Below, piece after piece: positions 1 to 8,852 of a stretch of 64,000 nt of DNA (position 1 is the first letter of the stretch; every line of letters starts with the position of its first letter). The position numbers and the translations under genes were made by a program. Under the pieces are notes generated by a model, which ran no database searches, was not told the DNA's origin, and saw only the letters and a list, made by a program, of their open reading frames with translations. This stretch comes from Chryseobacterium sp. (GTDB taxonomy: Bacteria > Bacteroidota > Bacteroidia > Flavobacteriales > Weeksellaceae), in assembly GCF_029240215.1 (NCBI RefSeq), contig NZ_JARBTK010000001.1, forward strand, positions 826,041 through 890,040. The letters are read 5' to 3'.

Positions 1-2395
1 ATTTGGCATATAAAGTTGATCCCTGCAAAGGCTCTTCACCTGTATCGTGCATTTCAAAAAGCGGTTCGTACGCTGCATCCCATTGAGCAGGGAAATAAGC
101 GCCACGCTCCTGCATCCAACCTTTAAAATCATCCGCCGTAATTTTGTTCGGAAAATTCAGTAATTTATGATTTGGATTTAAAAATTTAACCTCCGCATTT
201 TCTTCGGTAACACGCTTATTGGCAATGCTAAAACTGTACATTCCCAATTGGTCAACGGTTGTATCCTGATTGGTGTTGTACTGCATCACCAAATTACCTC
301 CGGCTTTTACATAAGACCATAAAAAAGGCATCCAGCGACCCAGTTTTTTTTCTGTATTATTCGCACGAACACCAAGAACGATAGCATCATACTGTGACAG
401 CTTGTTTTGATTACCGTTTCCGTTGGATTCATCTAAGTTGCCATAAAAATCTTCGTCTTTCAGGACATCTACCTGAATACCTGCAATGCGTAGGAATTCA
501 GGAATGAAATCGCCTGCACCTTGTATGTAACCCACTTTTTTAACCTTCGCCTGAATATCGCCTTTCATTACAGTTACAGTGGCAGGAGTAAAATATTGTA
601 AGGAAGGTAAATGCGGATATTGAATTAATACCTGTTTTTTATTATAAGTAACTTCGTCCGCAATAAAATTGGCATCCAATTGTAACTGATTTGATTTTAT
701 TGAGGCAATTTTAGCTTTTGGAATGACATACTCAACGGTAAAATCTTTTCCATTGAGCGAATTTACATCAGCCCCGCCTAATCGTTCTCCGTTATACATA
801 AGGTTTACAATACCCTTATTTTTAAAAGGTTTGTTGGAATTAACCTTAAAATTTAAACCCAAATGCAAATCTTCATTTTCTTTGACCAGATAAAGTGGTT
901 GTGTAAATTTCAGTTCCAATGCAGGAACAATGCGCAAGGCTTCGACTACATCACCACGCACCGGGTCTAATTTCTTGAAAGATAAAGGAAGTTTAACCTG
1001 AAAATTTTCCGAACCGATTTTTAAACCAAGCAAAACATTCAGTGGCGATTCTGCCTCTGGCAAACCGATTAAAGTATCATTTGGAACAGAGAAAGTTGCT
1101 GCGTTCGTGGGAGATTTTGCCAACCAGTAAGGTTCTGTGAGTGCTGCATCTGCAGGAATCTGAATGTCATGCTGAATGGTAATTAAAGAATCTTTTGATA
1201 GTTTTCTGTTGAAGCTTTCTGATTGACTTAACCATTTTACATCTTCTAAAACAACAGGGTTTGTAGCTCTTGAAATCAGATTTAATCTGAAATTATAATG
1301 ATCCCCGGCAACAGCTTCAGCCTGATTGGTCACTACCTCGCCCATAAATCCGGCACAGCTTAAAATGATATTGTCAAGAGATTTAATTTTATCCCTTTTC
1401 AGGTCTCCATCCTGAAGAGCTACAACCTTTTTTCGTAAAGCAAGCAAGGCAGGTAAGCTGAGATCAGGTTGATTAAAATTAAAAGAGGAAATAATTTTAT
1501 CTAATGATTGGTCAATATCAGCGCTTCCTTGTGAAGTCCAGGTTTTAGTTATTCCGTCCAAGAGTGTTGCTTTTGCAGGTTCGCCAATAACGTGGGCAAA
1601 ATATTCAGTTCTGATACCGGCTACAGACTGTGTTCCCGCACCCTGGCTTTTATGTAAACTTCTGCTTAATCCTGCCAATTCACCATAGCCCATTCCCAGT
1701 TGCGCATCATATTGCCCAACGGTAACTTTCAGTTGATTTTCAGCTGTCGTATTGACCCCACCAAAGCGGAAAGTATTCCACAATACGCGTTTTGGTTGCC
1801 ATGCATTCACATATTTTAGTTGATCTGGGAAAGCCGTTTTATCGCCTGCCAGCTTAAAAGCTTTTTCCGCAACCACGGCCGAAGCCGCATGTTGTCCGTG
1901 GCCTGCCGCAGCATTAGGAGGAAAACGACAAATGATAACATCAGGACGGAATTTACGGATGACCCAAACTACATCCGCTGTAATGCTATCTGCATCCCAT
2001 TGTTTAAAGGTATCAGTCGTATTTTTAGAAAACCCGAAATCAATTGCCCTGGTAAAAAACTGTTGGGCGCCGTCTAACTTTCTTGCCTCTAAAAGCTCAT
2101 GAGTTCTGATTAAACCCAATGCAGCACCCTGATCTGTGCCTAATAAATTCTGACCACCATCACCTCTGGTTAAAGACAAATAACCCGTTTCTACATTTTG
2201 GTCGTTGATTAACCAGGAGAGTAACCCTGTATTTTCATCATCGGGATGAGCTGCAAGGTATAAAACTTTAGGTAGGTGTTTAAGGGTTTTGAGTTCACGG
2301 TAAATTTCAGATGATTTTGAGGGTCGAACCTGTTGAGCCGAACAAAAAACCGTATAAAAGCTAAGGATAAATACAATGATTACTTTTTTGAACAT
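1..2395 (-). CDS. PIG-L family deacetylase, C-terminus cut by the window edge
   Basis: Predicted exported member of the PIG-L/LmbE family, zinc enzymes that remove N-acetyl groups from sugar conjugates. From an ATG at 2395 the frame is open to base 1 (about 798 codons), so the stop lies outside the window. A signal peptide ends near residue 20 (FCSAQ). The metal motif AAHPDDE is at residues 48-54 and the second ligand motif GHGQH at 165-169; both are intact. The catalytic domain covers roughly the first 250 residues. It is followed by a long beta-rich part and, from about residue 600, a Rossmann-like segment (YDAIVLGVRAN) resembling the amidotransferase-like tail of long family members. A two-box promoter lies directly upstream. 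The physiological substrate cannot be told from sequence. Confidence 0.9.
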   Translation of the reverse strand, partial: MFKKVIIVFILSFYTVFCSAQQVRPSKSSEIYRELKTLKHLPKVLYLAAHPDDENTGLLSWLINDQNVETGYLSLTRGDGGQNLLGTDQGAALGLIRTHELLEARKLDGAQQFFTRAIDFGFSKNTTDTFKQWDADSITADVVWVIRKFRPDVIICRFPPNAAAGHGQHAASAVVAEKAFKLAGDKTAFPDQLKYVNAWQPKRVLWNTFRFGGVNTTAENQLKVTVGQYDAQLGMGYGELAGLSRSLHKSQGAGTQSVAGIRTEYFAHVIGEPAKATLLDGITKTWTSQGSADIDQSLDKIISSFNFNQPDLSLPALLALRKKVVALQDGDLKRDKIKSLDNIILSCAGFMGEVVTNQAEAVAGDHYNFRLNLISRATNPVVLEDVKWLSQSESFNRKLSKDSLITIQHDIQIPADAALTEPYWLAKSPTNAATFSVPNDTLIGLPEAESPLNVLLGLKIGSENFQVKLPLSFKKLDPVRGDVVEALRIVPALELKFTQPLYLVKENEDLHLGLNFKVNSNKPFKNKGIVNLMYNGERLGGADVNSLNGKDFTVEYVIPKAKIASIKSNQLQLDANFIADEVTYNKKQVLIQYPHLPSLQYFTPATVTVMKGDIQAKVKKVGYIQGAGDFIPEFLRIAGIQVDVLKDEDFYGNLDESNGNGNQNKLSQYDAIVLGVRANNTEKKLGRWMPFLWSYVKAGGNLVMQYNTNQDTTVDQLGMYSFSIANKRVTEENAEVKFLNPNHKLLNFPNKITADDFKGWMQERGAYFPAQWDAAYEPLFEMHDTGEEPLQGSTLYAK

Positions 2396-2414
2396 TTGAA
2401 TTTGCTTTGCGAGG

Positions 2415-2443
2415 CAAATATAAGTAAATCGTTTTTCTTTCAA
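2415..2443 (-). promoter_or_regulatory. Bacteroidota-type promoter of the PIG-L gene
   Basis: On the minus strand TTG (2443-2441) is followed after 18 bases by TATATTTG (2422-2415), matching the flavobacterial pattern TTG-N17-23-TAnnTTTG. The expected transcript start is about 13 bases before the ATG at 2395. Confidence 0.55.
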
Positions 2444-2680
2444 CCTTAAAAGAAAAAGCAACACGGTTCTTGCTGACGATTCAAAGTCGGTTTTATTTTA
2501 TAACGTATGGTTTATCATAAACTTAAATAAGAAAACAACTGCATATAATAAGTAACCTCATAAATACGGGGTTATTCACGATAATTTCGCAAAGGAGCAA
2601 GTGATTTTATTGTATACAATTCTTTAATTATATATTTTCATTAATTCTTGCAATAACATTCCAATGTGTTTATATACCAA

Positions 2681-3018
2681 TTAGACCATTACTTTTATTG
2701 CTAAAATATTCTGATTTACCTGTTTCAGATACTCATCAATTTTTTCAATAGTCTCTTTTTCAAATTTACTAACTTCAAATTACTTATTTTTATCAATAAA
2801 TTGACCGTTTTGATCTTAAAAATAATGTTTTAAACCATAATAATTACTATCAATTTTAAAATTGCTTTCGTGCTATATGGTACTGGAATATTATAATTGA
2901 TAATTAAAAAATCTTTCTCACTAGAAGTTTTCTCTAACATCTTTAAAGTATTATACCTAAAGAAATTTAAATATTCTAATCGTGCAGTGCATTGATCATA
3001 AATATTTTGATAAGCCAT
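2681..3018 (-). pseudogene. Decayed gene remnant, family unknown
   Basis: An ATG at 3018 opens a 62-codon frame whose last residues (LKLIVIIMV) look unnatural. If the frame is shifted by one base in the run near 2852-2862, the reading continues as IDSNYYGLKHYF, then after two in-frame TAA codons as KFEKETIEKIDEYLKQ, down to a TAA at 2681-2683. The continuation has normal, charged, helix-like composition, so I read this as a small gene broken by one frameshift and two stops. No family is recognised. It lies downstream of the zinc-ribbon unit on the same strand and may once have belonged to it. The alternative is chance open frames in AT-rich DNA. Confidence 0.35.
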
Positions 3019-3117
3019 TCTTCAGTTTTCTTTATAAAGAGAAATAATTTTTTGATTTGATTATTTTACGCTTTAGGTAAAAAGTAAAATCATACATATA
3101 AAAAATATTCTCATTTT

Positions 3118-3294
3118 TTATTTTTTGGTATTATCATAATAATTATATCTACTTTTTAAGGGTTGCCTACAACCTATGTAATCCATAAAAGCATTTAAGG
3201 TTATTTGAGTCTGTAGATTTTGTCCATAACCAGTTAAGATATATACTCTTTCTAGTCTATCAATAAGCATTGTATTAATATCTCCACCTCTCAT
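3118..3294 (-). CDS. 58-residue hypothetical protein coupled to the zinc-ribbon gene
   Basis: This short frame starts at the ATG at 3294 and overlaps the stop of the preceding gene by one base (TAATG), the usual sign of translational coupling. It encodes 58 residues with a plausible composition: an acidic/aliphatic helix (MLIDRLERVYILTG) followed by a second helix (TLNAFMDYIGCR) and a basic, Tyr/Asn-rich tail. There is no signal peptide or membrane segment. I do not recognise a family. Its reality rests on the overlap and on normal codon use. It probably works with the upstream zinc-ribbon protein. Confidence 0.55.
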   Translation of the reverse strand: MRGGDINTMLIDRLERVYILTGYGQNLQTQITLNAFMDYIGCRQPLKSRYNYYDNTKK

Positions 3295-3485
3295 TATTTT
3301 TTATCAAGTTTTTTTTTAAGCTCGGTAAACTTGTCATAAGCTTTTTTCGTTTCATTTGTGCTTGAGGAGGACAATTTTATCTTCGATTTGCAAGTAGAAC
3401 ATTCAAAAGAGGCGCCTGCAATTAAGGCCTGTGCATTAAAGATAATTTCTGAATTGCAGTTTGGACATTTTAGTGTTTGATTCAT
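3294..3485 (-). CDS. Small zinc-ribbon protein
   Basis: A cytosolic protein of 63 residues from the ATG at 3485. An ATG 39 bases further upstream (3524) would add 13 Asn/His-rich residues that look like non-coding translation, so I prefer the inner start. Two CxxC pairs, CPNC near residue 7 and CSTC near 30, form a single zinc ribbon. The remaining 30 residues are a Ser-rich linker and a Lys-rich helix. Such minimal ribbons usually mediate protein or nucleic-acid contacts and carry no catalytic residues. The stop overlaps the start of the following 58-codon ORF by one base, indicating a two-gene unit. Its function is unknown. Confidence 0.65.
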   Translation of the reverse strand: MNQTLKCPNCNSEIIFNAQALIAGASFECSTCKSKIKLSSSSTNETKKAYDKFTELKKKLDKK

Positions 3486-3524
3486 AATATTAGAATAATG
3501 GTTATTATTATGCAATTTAATCAT

Positions 3525-3996
3525 ATTCGCAATAATAATTCATTATAATTACACATATCTCAAATATGGTTCTTATTCGCAGCAACTAAAAATATAGTTT
3601 AGCCCATAAGATTGATGAGCTTCCTTATTGAACCTTATTATATTTTTGGTTGGAACTAAACTTTTTTATAAGATGATGGCAATTGTAACGGCAAACAAGT
3701 CCTCAGTGAAGCCTACTGCAAAAGAATTTTTATGCCCACAAAACAAAATGATGCTCTGACTACAATATAACGCAGAGGTTCTTTTATGGCTTCCTGGGGC
3801 GGTTCATTATTATAATTTATGAGCAAAAGACGATCATTGTGAAGACTGGTTTATATAACCAATTAGAAATTAATAAAAAGTTAAGACCTTGTCAGTTCAT
3901 GTTATTAATAAAAGAGCTGACCCAACTCGTATAAATATTTTCCCTACAGGTAAAAATAGGTATGCAATTTGAATTTGAGGCAAGTATAATATTCTT
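3525..3996. other. Intergenic stretch, possible decayed coding DNA
   Basis: No intact gene is visible in these 470 bases. On the plus strand one frame from about 3674 to 3970 reads like protein in blocks (MAIVTANKSSVKPTAKEF, then VLLWLPGAVHYYN, then ADPTRINIFPTGKNRY) separated by TGA/TAA codons. A second frame over the same DNA also has protein-like stretches, so I cannot decide whether this is a degraded gene or chance. Confidence 0.3.
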
Positions 3997-5703
3997 ATGG
4001 AAAATATCGACTCAAAAACTATAGCACTTATAGGAGGCGGACCTGCCGCACTTCTGATAATGAAAAACATGATGGATCAGAATTTTAAGCCTGACACCAT
4101 TTATATATTTGAAAAAAATGACAGGTTGGGTGTGGGAATGCCCTACGGAAAAGGCGGCTCTGGAATCGAGCATGTTGCCAATATTTCAGCCAATGAACTG
4201 CCAAAATTTTCTTGTAGCTTTGAAGATTATTTAGCACAGCATCCTACCAGTTTATTTCCAGATTTTTCATCAGGTGGAAAATTCAATGCCTACCAGGTTA
4301 TTCCAAGACTTCTTTTAGGAAATTATATGGAATATCAATTTGAGCTTTATATAAAGATGGCAAAAGAAAATGGGATCAAAATCATTGCCCGAAAAAACTG
4401 TTGTGTACAGGATATTATTCCTGTGAACAGAGGCCAAAAATTTAAAATTATGACTGATCTTCAAAAAGATTTCATAGTCGACCGAGTGGTATTATGTACC
4501 GGACATTACTGGCCAAAAAAACACGAAGAAGCAGTGGTCGGGTGGTTTGATTCGCCCTACCCGCCCACCAAATTTACAAGCCACACCAACTTCCCTATTG
4601 CGATTAGGGGAACTTCTCTAACTGCTGTGGATGCTGTCAAGACTTTATCACGGTTAAATGGTCAATATGAAGTTCTGAAAGATGGGCAGTTAAAATATTC
4701 ACTCAATGTTGATTCGGAAAATTTCCGTATTCATATGTTTTCAACAGGTGGCTTTTTACCGGCATTAAGGTTTCATTCAGAAGATCAGGCCTACTCAAAT
4801 GATTGGATGATGTCACTGCAGGAAATCTATGATTACAAAAAAAAACATAATGGTTTTGTCGATCTGGACCATGTTTTTGAGATCAATTTTAAATTACCTC
4901 TAAAAAAGAAAGACGCTGACTTTTACTTTCAGGTAAAGGACTTGGGCATTGAAGAATTTGTTGATAAAATGATGAGCATCAGAGAGGAATTGGATTCTTT
5001 TCAGCTTTTCAAAGCAGAATACAACGAAGCAGAAAAATCGATCAAACGGCATCAATCTATCAGCTGGAAAGAAACTTTATCAGCATTTAGTTATGCGATG
5101 AATTATCCTGCAAAACATTTTTCGGCAGAAGATATGCTGCGTCTCAGAAAAACACTTCTTCCTCTGATATCAATCATTATCGCATCACTGCCCCAATCTT
5201 CATACAAAGAAATTATCGCATTATATGACGCAGGCATTATTGACCTGATCCAAGTTGATAAAGAAAGCTATGTAGAGCCACATCCTGAATCAGGAGGTGT
5301 CTACCATTATCTGTCACCTCAAAGAGAAAAACACCAAAAGCATTATCATGTATTTGTTGATGCCATCGGTCAAAAGCCTTTGGAATTGTCTGACCTGCCG
5401 TTTGAAAGCTTGAGATCGGATGAGCTAATCAGTGAAGCCTATTTGAGTTTTAAAAGTAATACTACCGCAGAAAAATTATCAGAAACTGATGAAAATCCAG
5501 TGGTTAAAGGACAGAATGATAATTATTACCTCAAAGTCAATGGTCTGAAGATTAATGATTATTTCCAGTCGTTAAATAAATATGGGCAGACAGTCAACAA
5601 TTTATTTATCATGGCGGTTCCGTTTATTGGTGGACTAAATCCAGATTATTCAGGGCTTGATTTCTGCGATACTGCAGCCAGCAGGATTGTAAAAAAATTA
5701 TAA
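3997..5703 (+). CDS. FAD/NAD(P)-binding protein (NAD_binding_9 type)
   Basis: Cytosolic flavoprotein-like protein of 568 residues. An N-terminal Rossmann fold carries the dinucleotide motif GGGPAAL at residues 13-19 and an acidic end of beta-2 (IFEKND), followed by a GMPYGKGG segment typical of this family of putative monooxygenase-like FAD proteins. The VVLCTGHYWPKK segment is the second nucleotide-binding strand, and the C-terminus (FIGGLNPDYSGLDFCDTAAS) resembles the flavin-capping region. The substrate is unknown; relatives are often annotated only as FAD/NAD(P)-binding proteins. The gene stands alone, with 124 bases to the next gene on the same strand. The start is the first ATG of the frame. 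Confidence 0.8.
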   Translation: MENIDSKTIALIGGGPAALLIMKNMMDQNFKPDTIYIFEKNDRLGVGMPYGKGGSGIEHVANISANELPKFSCSFEDYLAQHPTSLFPDFSSGGKFNAYQVIPRLLLGNYMEYQFELYIKMAKENGIKIIARKNCCVQDIIPVNRGQKFKIMTDLQKDFIVDRVVLCTGHYWPKKHEEAVVGWFDSPYPPTKFTSHTNFPIAIRGTSLTAVDAVKTLSRLNGQYEVLKDGQLKYSLNVDSENFRIHMFSTGGFLPALRFHSEDQAYSNDWMMSLQEIYDYKKKHNGFVDLDHVFEINFKLPLKKKDADFYFQVKDLGIEEFVDKMMSIREELDSFQLFKAEYNEAEKSIKRHQSISWKETLSAFSYAMNYPAKHFSAEDMLRLRKTLLPLISIIIASLPQSSYKEIIALYDAGIIDLIQVDKESYVEPHPESGGVYHYLSPQREKHQKHYHVFVDAIGQKPLELSDLPFESLRSDELISEAYLSFKSNTTAEKLSETDENPVVKGQNDNYYLKVNGLKINDYFQSLNKYGQTVNNLFIMAVPFIGGLNPDYSGLDFCDTAASRIVKKL

Positions 5704-5827
5704 TTTATCTATCTTGAATTTGGTTTTTCTTGCAATTTCAAGCATAATTTCCAACATTATATGATATGGAATGTAGATTGCTTATGATAAAACTAAAATC
5801 AATTATTCACACCAAATTACAATTCAT

Positions 5828-6826
5828 ATGGACGATCAAATCACACAAAGAGAAGCACTTGACAAATTAGTAAATATTATTACCCCTGAATCTACTGAGG
5901 ATAAAGAAAACATCCAGGCAGAACCTTTGAAAAACGAAGAAACATCCCCTCTACAAGATCCCACTAAAAAATATCCCAAACCACCTTTCAAAAAACAATT
6001 CCAACCATTTCCCGGATTAGCAGGGAAGATGGATCCAATTCCGGATCACGGTGAAGAAAGCTATATAGGTTCCGGAAGATTGGTTGGTAGAAAAGCTCTT
6101 GTCACGGGCGGAGATTCAGGGATTGGACGTGCAGCCGCTATTGCATTTGCCAGAGAAGGTGCAGATGTCGCAATCAATTATCTGCCGGAAGAAGAATCGG
6201 ATGCCGCAGAAGTGATAGATCTGATCACAAAAGCCGGTCGAAAAGCAATAGCAATTCCTGGTGATATCAGAGATGAAGCATTTTGCCAGAAATTGGTTTC
6301 TGAAGCAGTAGCTCAATTGGGAGGACTTGATATATTAGTCAATAACGCAGGTCACCAAAAATCCAACGAATCCATTCTGGATATCAGCACAGAAGATTTC
6401 GACAGAACTATGAAGACCAATATCTATGCACCATTCTGGATCACAAAAGCAGCACTACCCCATTTGAAACCAGGTTCCAGCATTATCGGACTATCATCAG
6501 TCCAGGCCTATGACCCTTCTGCCGATCTCTACGATTATGCACAGACAAAAGCAGCAACCACAAGTTATGTAAAATCCCTTGCAAAACAATTAGGTCCAAA
6601 GGGCATCAGAGTAAATGGCGTTTCTCCAGGACCAGTTTGGACAGCTTTAGAAGTGAGTGGCGGTCAGACACAGGAAAATCTGGTTAAATTCGGAGATGAT
6701 ACCCCATTAGGAAGACCAGGGCAGCCTGCAGAACTAGCCTCCATCTTTGTGCAGTTTGCTGACAATAATGGAAGTTTTGCAACAGGACAAATCTATGGTT
6801 CAGCTGGTGGCAGCGGTCAACCCTAA
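5828..6826 (+). CDS. SDR family oxidoreductase (YghA/YdaD-like)
   Basis: Short-chain dehydrogenase/reductase of 332 residues, NAD(P)-dependent, probably an aldehyde or ketone reductase linked to stress. Motifs are complete: TGGDSGIG (93-100) for cofactor binding, NNAG (172-175), Ser 223/224, and the catalytic pair Y237-K241 in YAQTK. About 85 residues precede the Rossmann fold. The first 40 are acidic and poorly conserved looking, then a Pro/Lys-rich stretch and FPGLAGKMDPIPDHGE, the extension typical of the general-stress SDR subgroup. A clear terminator follows 13 bases after the stop, so the gene is probably monocistronic. Confidence 0.92.
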   Translation: MDDQITQREALDKLVNIITPESTEDKENIQAEPLKNEETSPLQDPTKKYPKPPFKKQFQPFPGLAGKMDPIPDHGEESYIGSGRLVGRKALVTGGDSGIGRAAAIAFAREGADVAINYLPEEESDAAEVIDLITKAGRKAIAIPGDIRDEAFCQKLVSEAVAQLGGLDILVNNAGHQKSNESILDISTEDFDRTMKTNIYAPFWITKAALPHLKPGSSIIGLSSVQAYDPSADLYDYAQTKAATTSYVKSLAKQLGPKGIRVNGVSPGPVWTALEVSGGQTQENLVKFGDDTPLGRPGQPAELASIFVQFADNNGSFATGQIYGSAGGSGQP

Positions 6827-6839
6827 TATAAATATAATG

Positions 6840-6868
6840 AAAAAGCCATCAGTTATAGATGGCTTTTT
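6840..6868 (+). terminator. Rho-independent terminator after the SDR gene
   Basis: Perfect 11-bp stem (AAAAAGCCATC / GATGGCTTTTT) with a 7-base loop. The 3' arm supplies the U-run. Confidence 0.85.
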
Positions 6869-6960
6869 CATTCAATGATGTTAAGTATTTTACGTTTTCT
6901 TATCAGGGAGTCAACACCATTAAATTGATACCCGAATTCCTTTCATATTGTTTCCTTCAG

Positions 6961-7134
6961 TTAAAATAACTCAGGAGTCAGCGCGTGATTGATATACGTT
7001 TTATCATCTTCTGGTTCATAAGATTTCTTATATCCATACCATGCTGTTAAAGCAGTATTAAAAACATTATATTACACATTTTCTGAGTACGATTTCACAG
7101 AATAGATAATATTTTCGTAGTACAATTTAAGGAC
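6961..7134 (-). pseudogene. Decayed coding remnant, C-terminal part of an unknown gene
   Basis: The frame from 7134 down to a TAA at 6961-6963 is open apart from one TAA at 7072-7074. It reads with normal protein composition (LKLYYENIIYSVKSYSE, then VFNTALTAWYGYKKSYEP and INHALTPELF). There is no start codon in a sensible place. Together with the remnant at 7229-7402 it suggests an old minus-strand gene that has been inactivated. No family is recognised. Confidence 0.35.
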
Positions 7135-7228
7135 TCAAGGCATTAATGTACATCAAACGACAAAGATATAGTAAAATCTAAACCCTACCCGATCTCATTT
7201 TTTTACTGAAACTGTGCATTTGTTATGA

Positions 7229-7402
7229 TTAATAATTCTGAGCCGAGATAGAATGCATATTATCATTTTTCACCCTGTAGTAGTCGTGGAAAACATGAAC
7301 AGCATCTTCCGGTTTGCTACTGTGCCATTATACTTTATCTTTTATCTGATGTGCCTGAAAAATTAATAGTGCTTCCTTTTGAAGAATAAAGATTTCTATT
7401 TT
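7229..7402 (-). pseudogene. Decayed coding remnant, unknown family
   Basis: One minus-strand frame from 7402 to the TAA at 7229-7231 contains a single in-frame stop (7328-7330). Otherwise it reads as plausible protein: ILQKEALLIFQAHQIKDKV before the stop and KPEDAVHVFHDYYRVKND after it. The flanking DNA (6870-7519) holds no intact gene. It probably belongs with the remnant at 6961-7134. Confidence 0.35.
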
Positions 7403-7519
7403 TTATCAATTCTCTGTCGAAACAATATCACTTTCCTTCTATAAAATCCTCTCGTTTGTCTATTAGATTTGATGTTGATTTCTGTCTGATGCAATTTTGC
7501 TTCGTAAAACAGACAAAAA

Positions 7520-8824
7520 ATGAAACCATATCTCATCATATTATTTTTCATCGGAATCCTTGCTCCTGCTCAAAAAGTCTGGACACTTCAGGACTGTATT
7601 GATTACGCAGTTAAGAATAATATTACCGTCAAAAAGAAAGTGTTTGACAAAACAACTGCCGAGCTTAATTTTCAACAGCAGAAAAACAATAAACTTCCTA
7701 CGATTTACGGTTCTTCTTCGGTTGGGTTGACCAATGGTTCCAGTGTCGATCCCATTACAAGTTCTTTCGTCAATCAGAATGTTTTTTCGAACAGTTTTGG
7801 TTTGAGTGGAGACGTAACCATTTATCAGGGAAATAAGCTGAATCTTCAAATCGAACAGAATAAGATGCTTGTCGGACAATCTGAATTGTACCAGAAACAG
7901 GCAGAAAACAGTATTGTTCTGAATGTTTTAGATGCTTATCTTCAGTCTTTATACTATTATGAAGGTATTGAAAGTGCAAAATATGCAGCCAACTCCTCGG
8001 CTGAAGAACTGAAACTAACGCAAACCAAATACAAAAACGGAGCAATTTCAAAACTAGATCTTGCAGATGTGGAAACTCAGGATGCCCAAAATCAATATAC
8101 ACTTGTGAATAGCGAGAATCTTTACAATCAGCGGGTTTTGAAGCTGAAACAACTTTTGGAATTAGACCCAAGTGTAGATTTTCAAATTGAAAAAGTGACT
8201 CTGAATGATTTGATGGAATCGATTCCTGACAAACAAACGGTTTTTGCTCAGGCCATCGAAAATCTTCCTGATCTTAAAATTTATGATGCGCAAAATGAGA
8301 TTCTCGCAAATGCGTTACAAATTACGAAGACAGGTTATTTGCCAACACTTTCGGCAAGCGCAAGTTTGAATACTGGCTACACAAGCACTCAGGATTATGG
8401 ATATTTTAATCAGTTTAAAAATAATTTCAATAAATCCGTTAGTTTGTCTCTGAACATCCCGATTTTCTCAAAAAAACAGAACGATACGAATGTGAAACTG
8501 GCTAAAATAGATATAGAACAAAATAAACTGGATAAAATCAGTGCAAGTAAAACTTTATATTCAAGTATCGAAACGGCTTGGCAAAATGCAGTCGCAAATC
8601 AGGCTCAGCAAAAATCTTCTAAAGTAGCAAGAGATAATGCAAAACTTGCTTACGATCTGGCCAGTAAGAAATACGAATTCGGAGGCTTGACCACGACGGA
8701 ACTTTCGGTAAGCAGAAATACATATCTCACCAATGAACAAACCTATCTTCAATCAAAATATATGGCAGTTCTGTACAGCCAATTGCTGAATTTTTATCAA
8801 GGTAAAACTCTGACAACAAATTAA
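7520..8824 (+). CDS. TolC family outer membrane efflux protein
   Basis: Outer-membrane channel subunit of a tripartite exporter, 434 residues, the usual length. A signal peptide (to about residue 18, APAQ) is followed by the first TolC helix (WTLQDCIDYAVKNNITVKKK). The protein shows the internal duplication of the family: helices and strands of the first half (to about 210) are echoed in the second half (ALQITKTGYLPTLSASASL from about 260, then IPIFSKKQND). It heads a plus-strand unit with the adaptor 28 bases downstream, then the ABC ATPase and permease. Together these form a MacAB-TolC-like export route for small molecules, peptides or lipids. The substrate is not evident. Confidence 0.9.
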   Translation: MKPYLIILFFIGILAPAQKVWTLQDCIDYAVKNNITVKKKVFDKTTAELNFQQQKNNKLPTIYGSSSVGLTNGSSVDPITSSFVNQNVFSNSFGLSGDVTIYQGNKLNLQIEQNKMLVGQSELYQKQAENSIVLNVLDAYLQSLYYYEGIESAKYAANSSAEELKLTQTKYKNGAISKLDLADVETQDAQNQYTLVNSENLYNQRVLKLKQLLELDPSVDFQIEKVTLNDLMESIPDKQTVFAQAIENLPDLKIYDAQNEILANALQITKTGYLPTLSASASLNTGYTSTQDYGYFNQFKNNFNKSVSLSLNIPIFSKKQNDTNVKLAKIDIEQNKLDKISASKTLYSSIETAWQNAVANQAQQKSSKVARDNAKLAYDLASKKYEFGGLTTTELSVSRNTYLTNEQTYLQSKYMAVLYSQLLNFYQGKTLTTN

Positions 8825-8852
8825 TAAAAAAACGAATCAAAATATCAAGATT

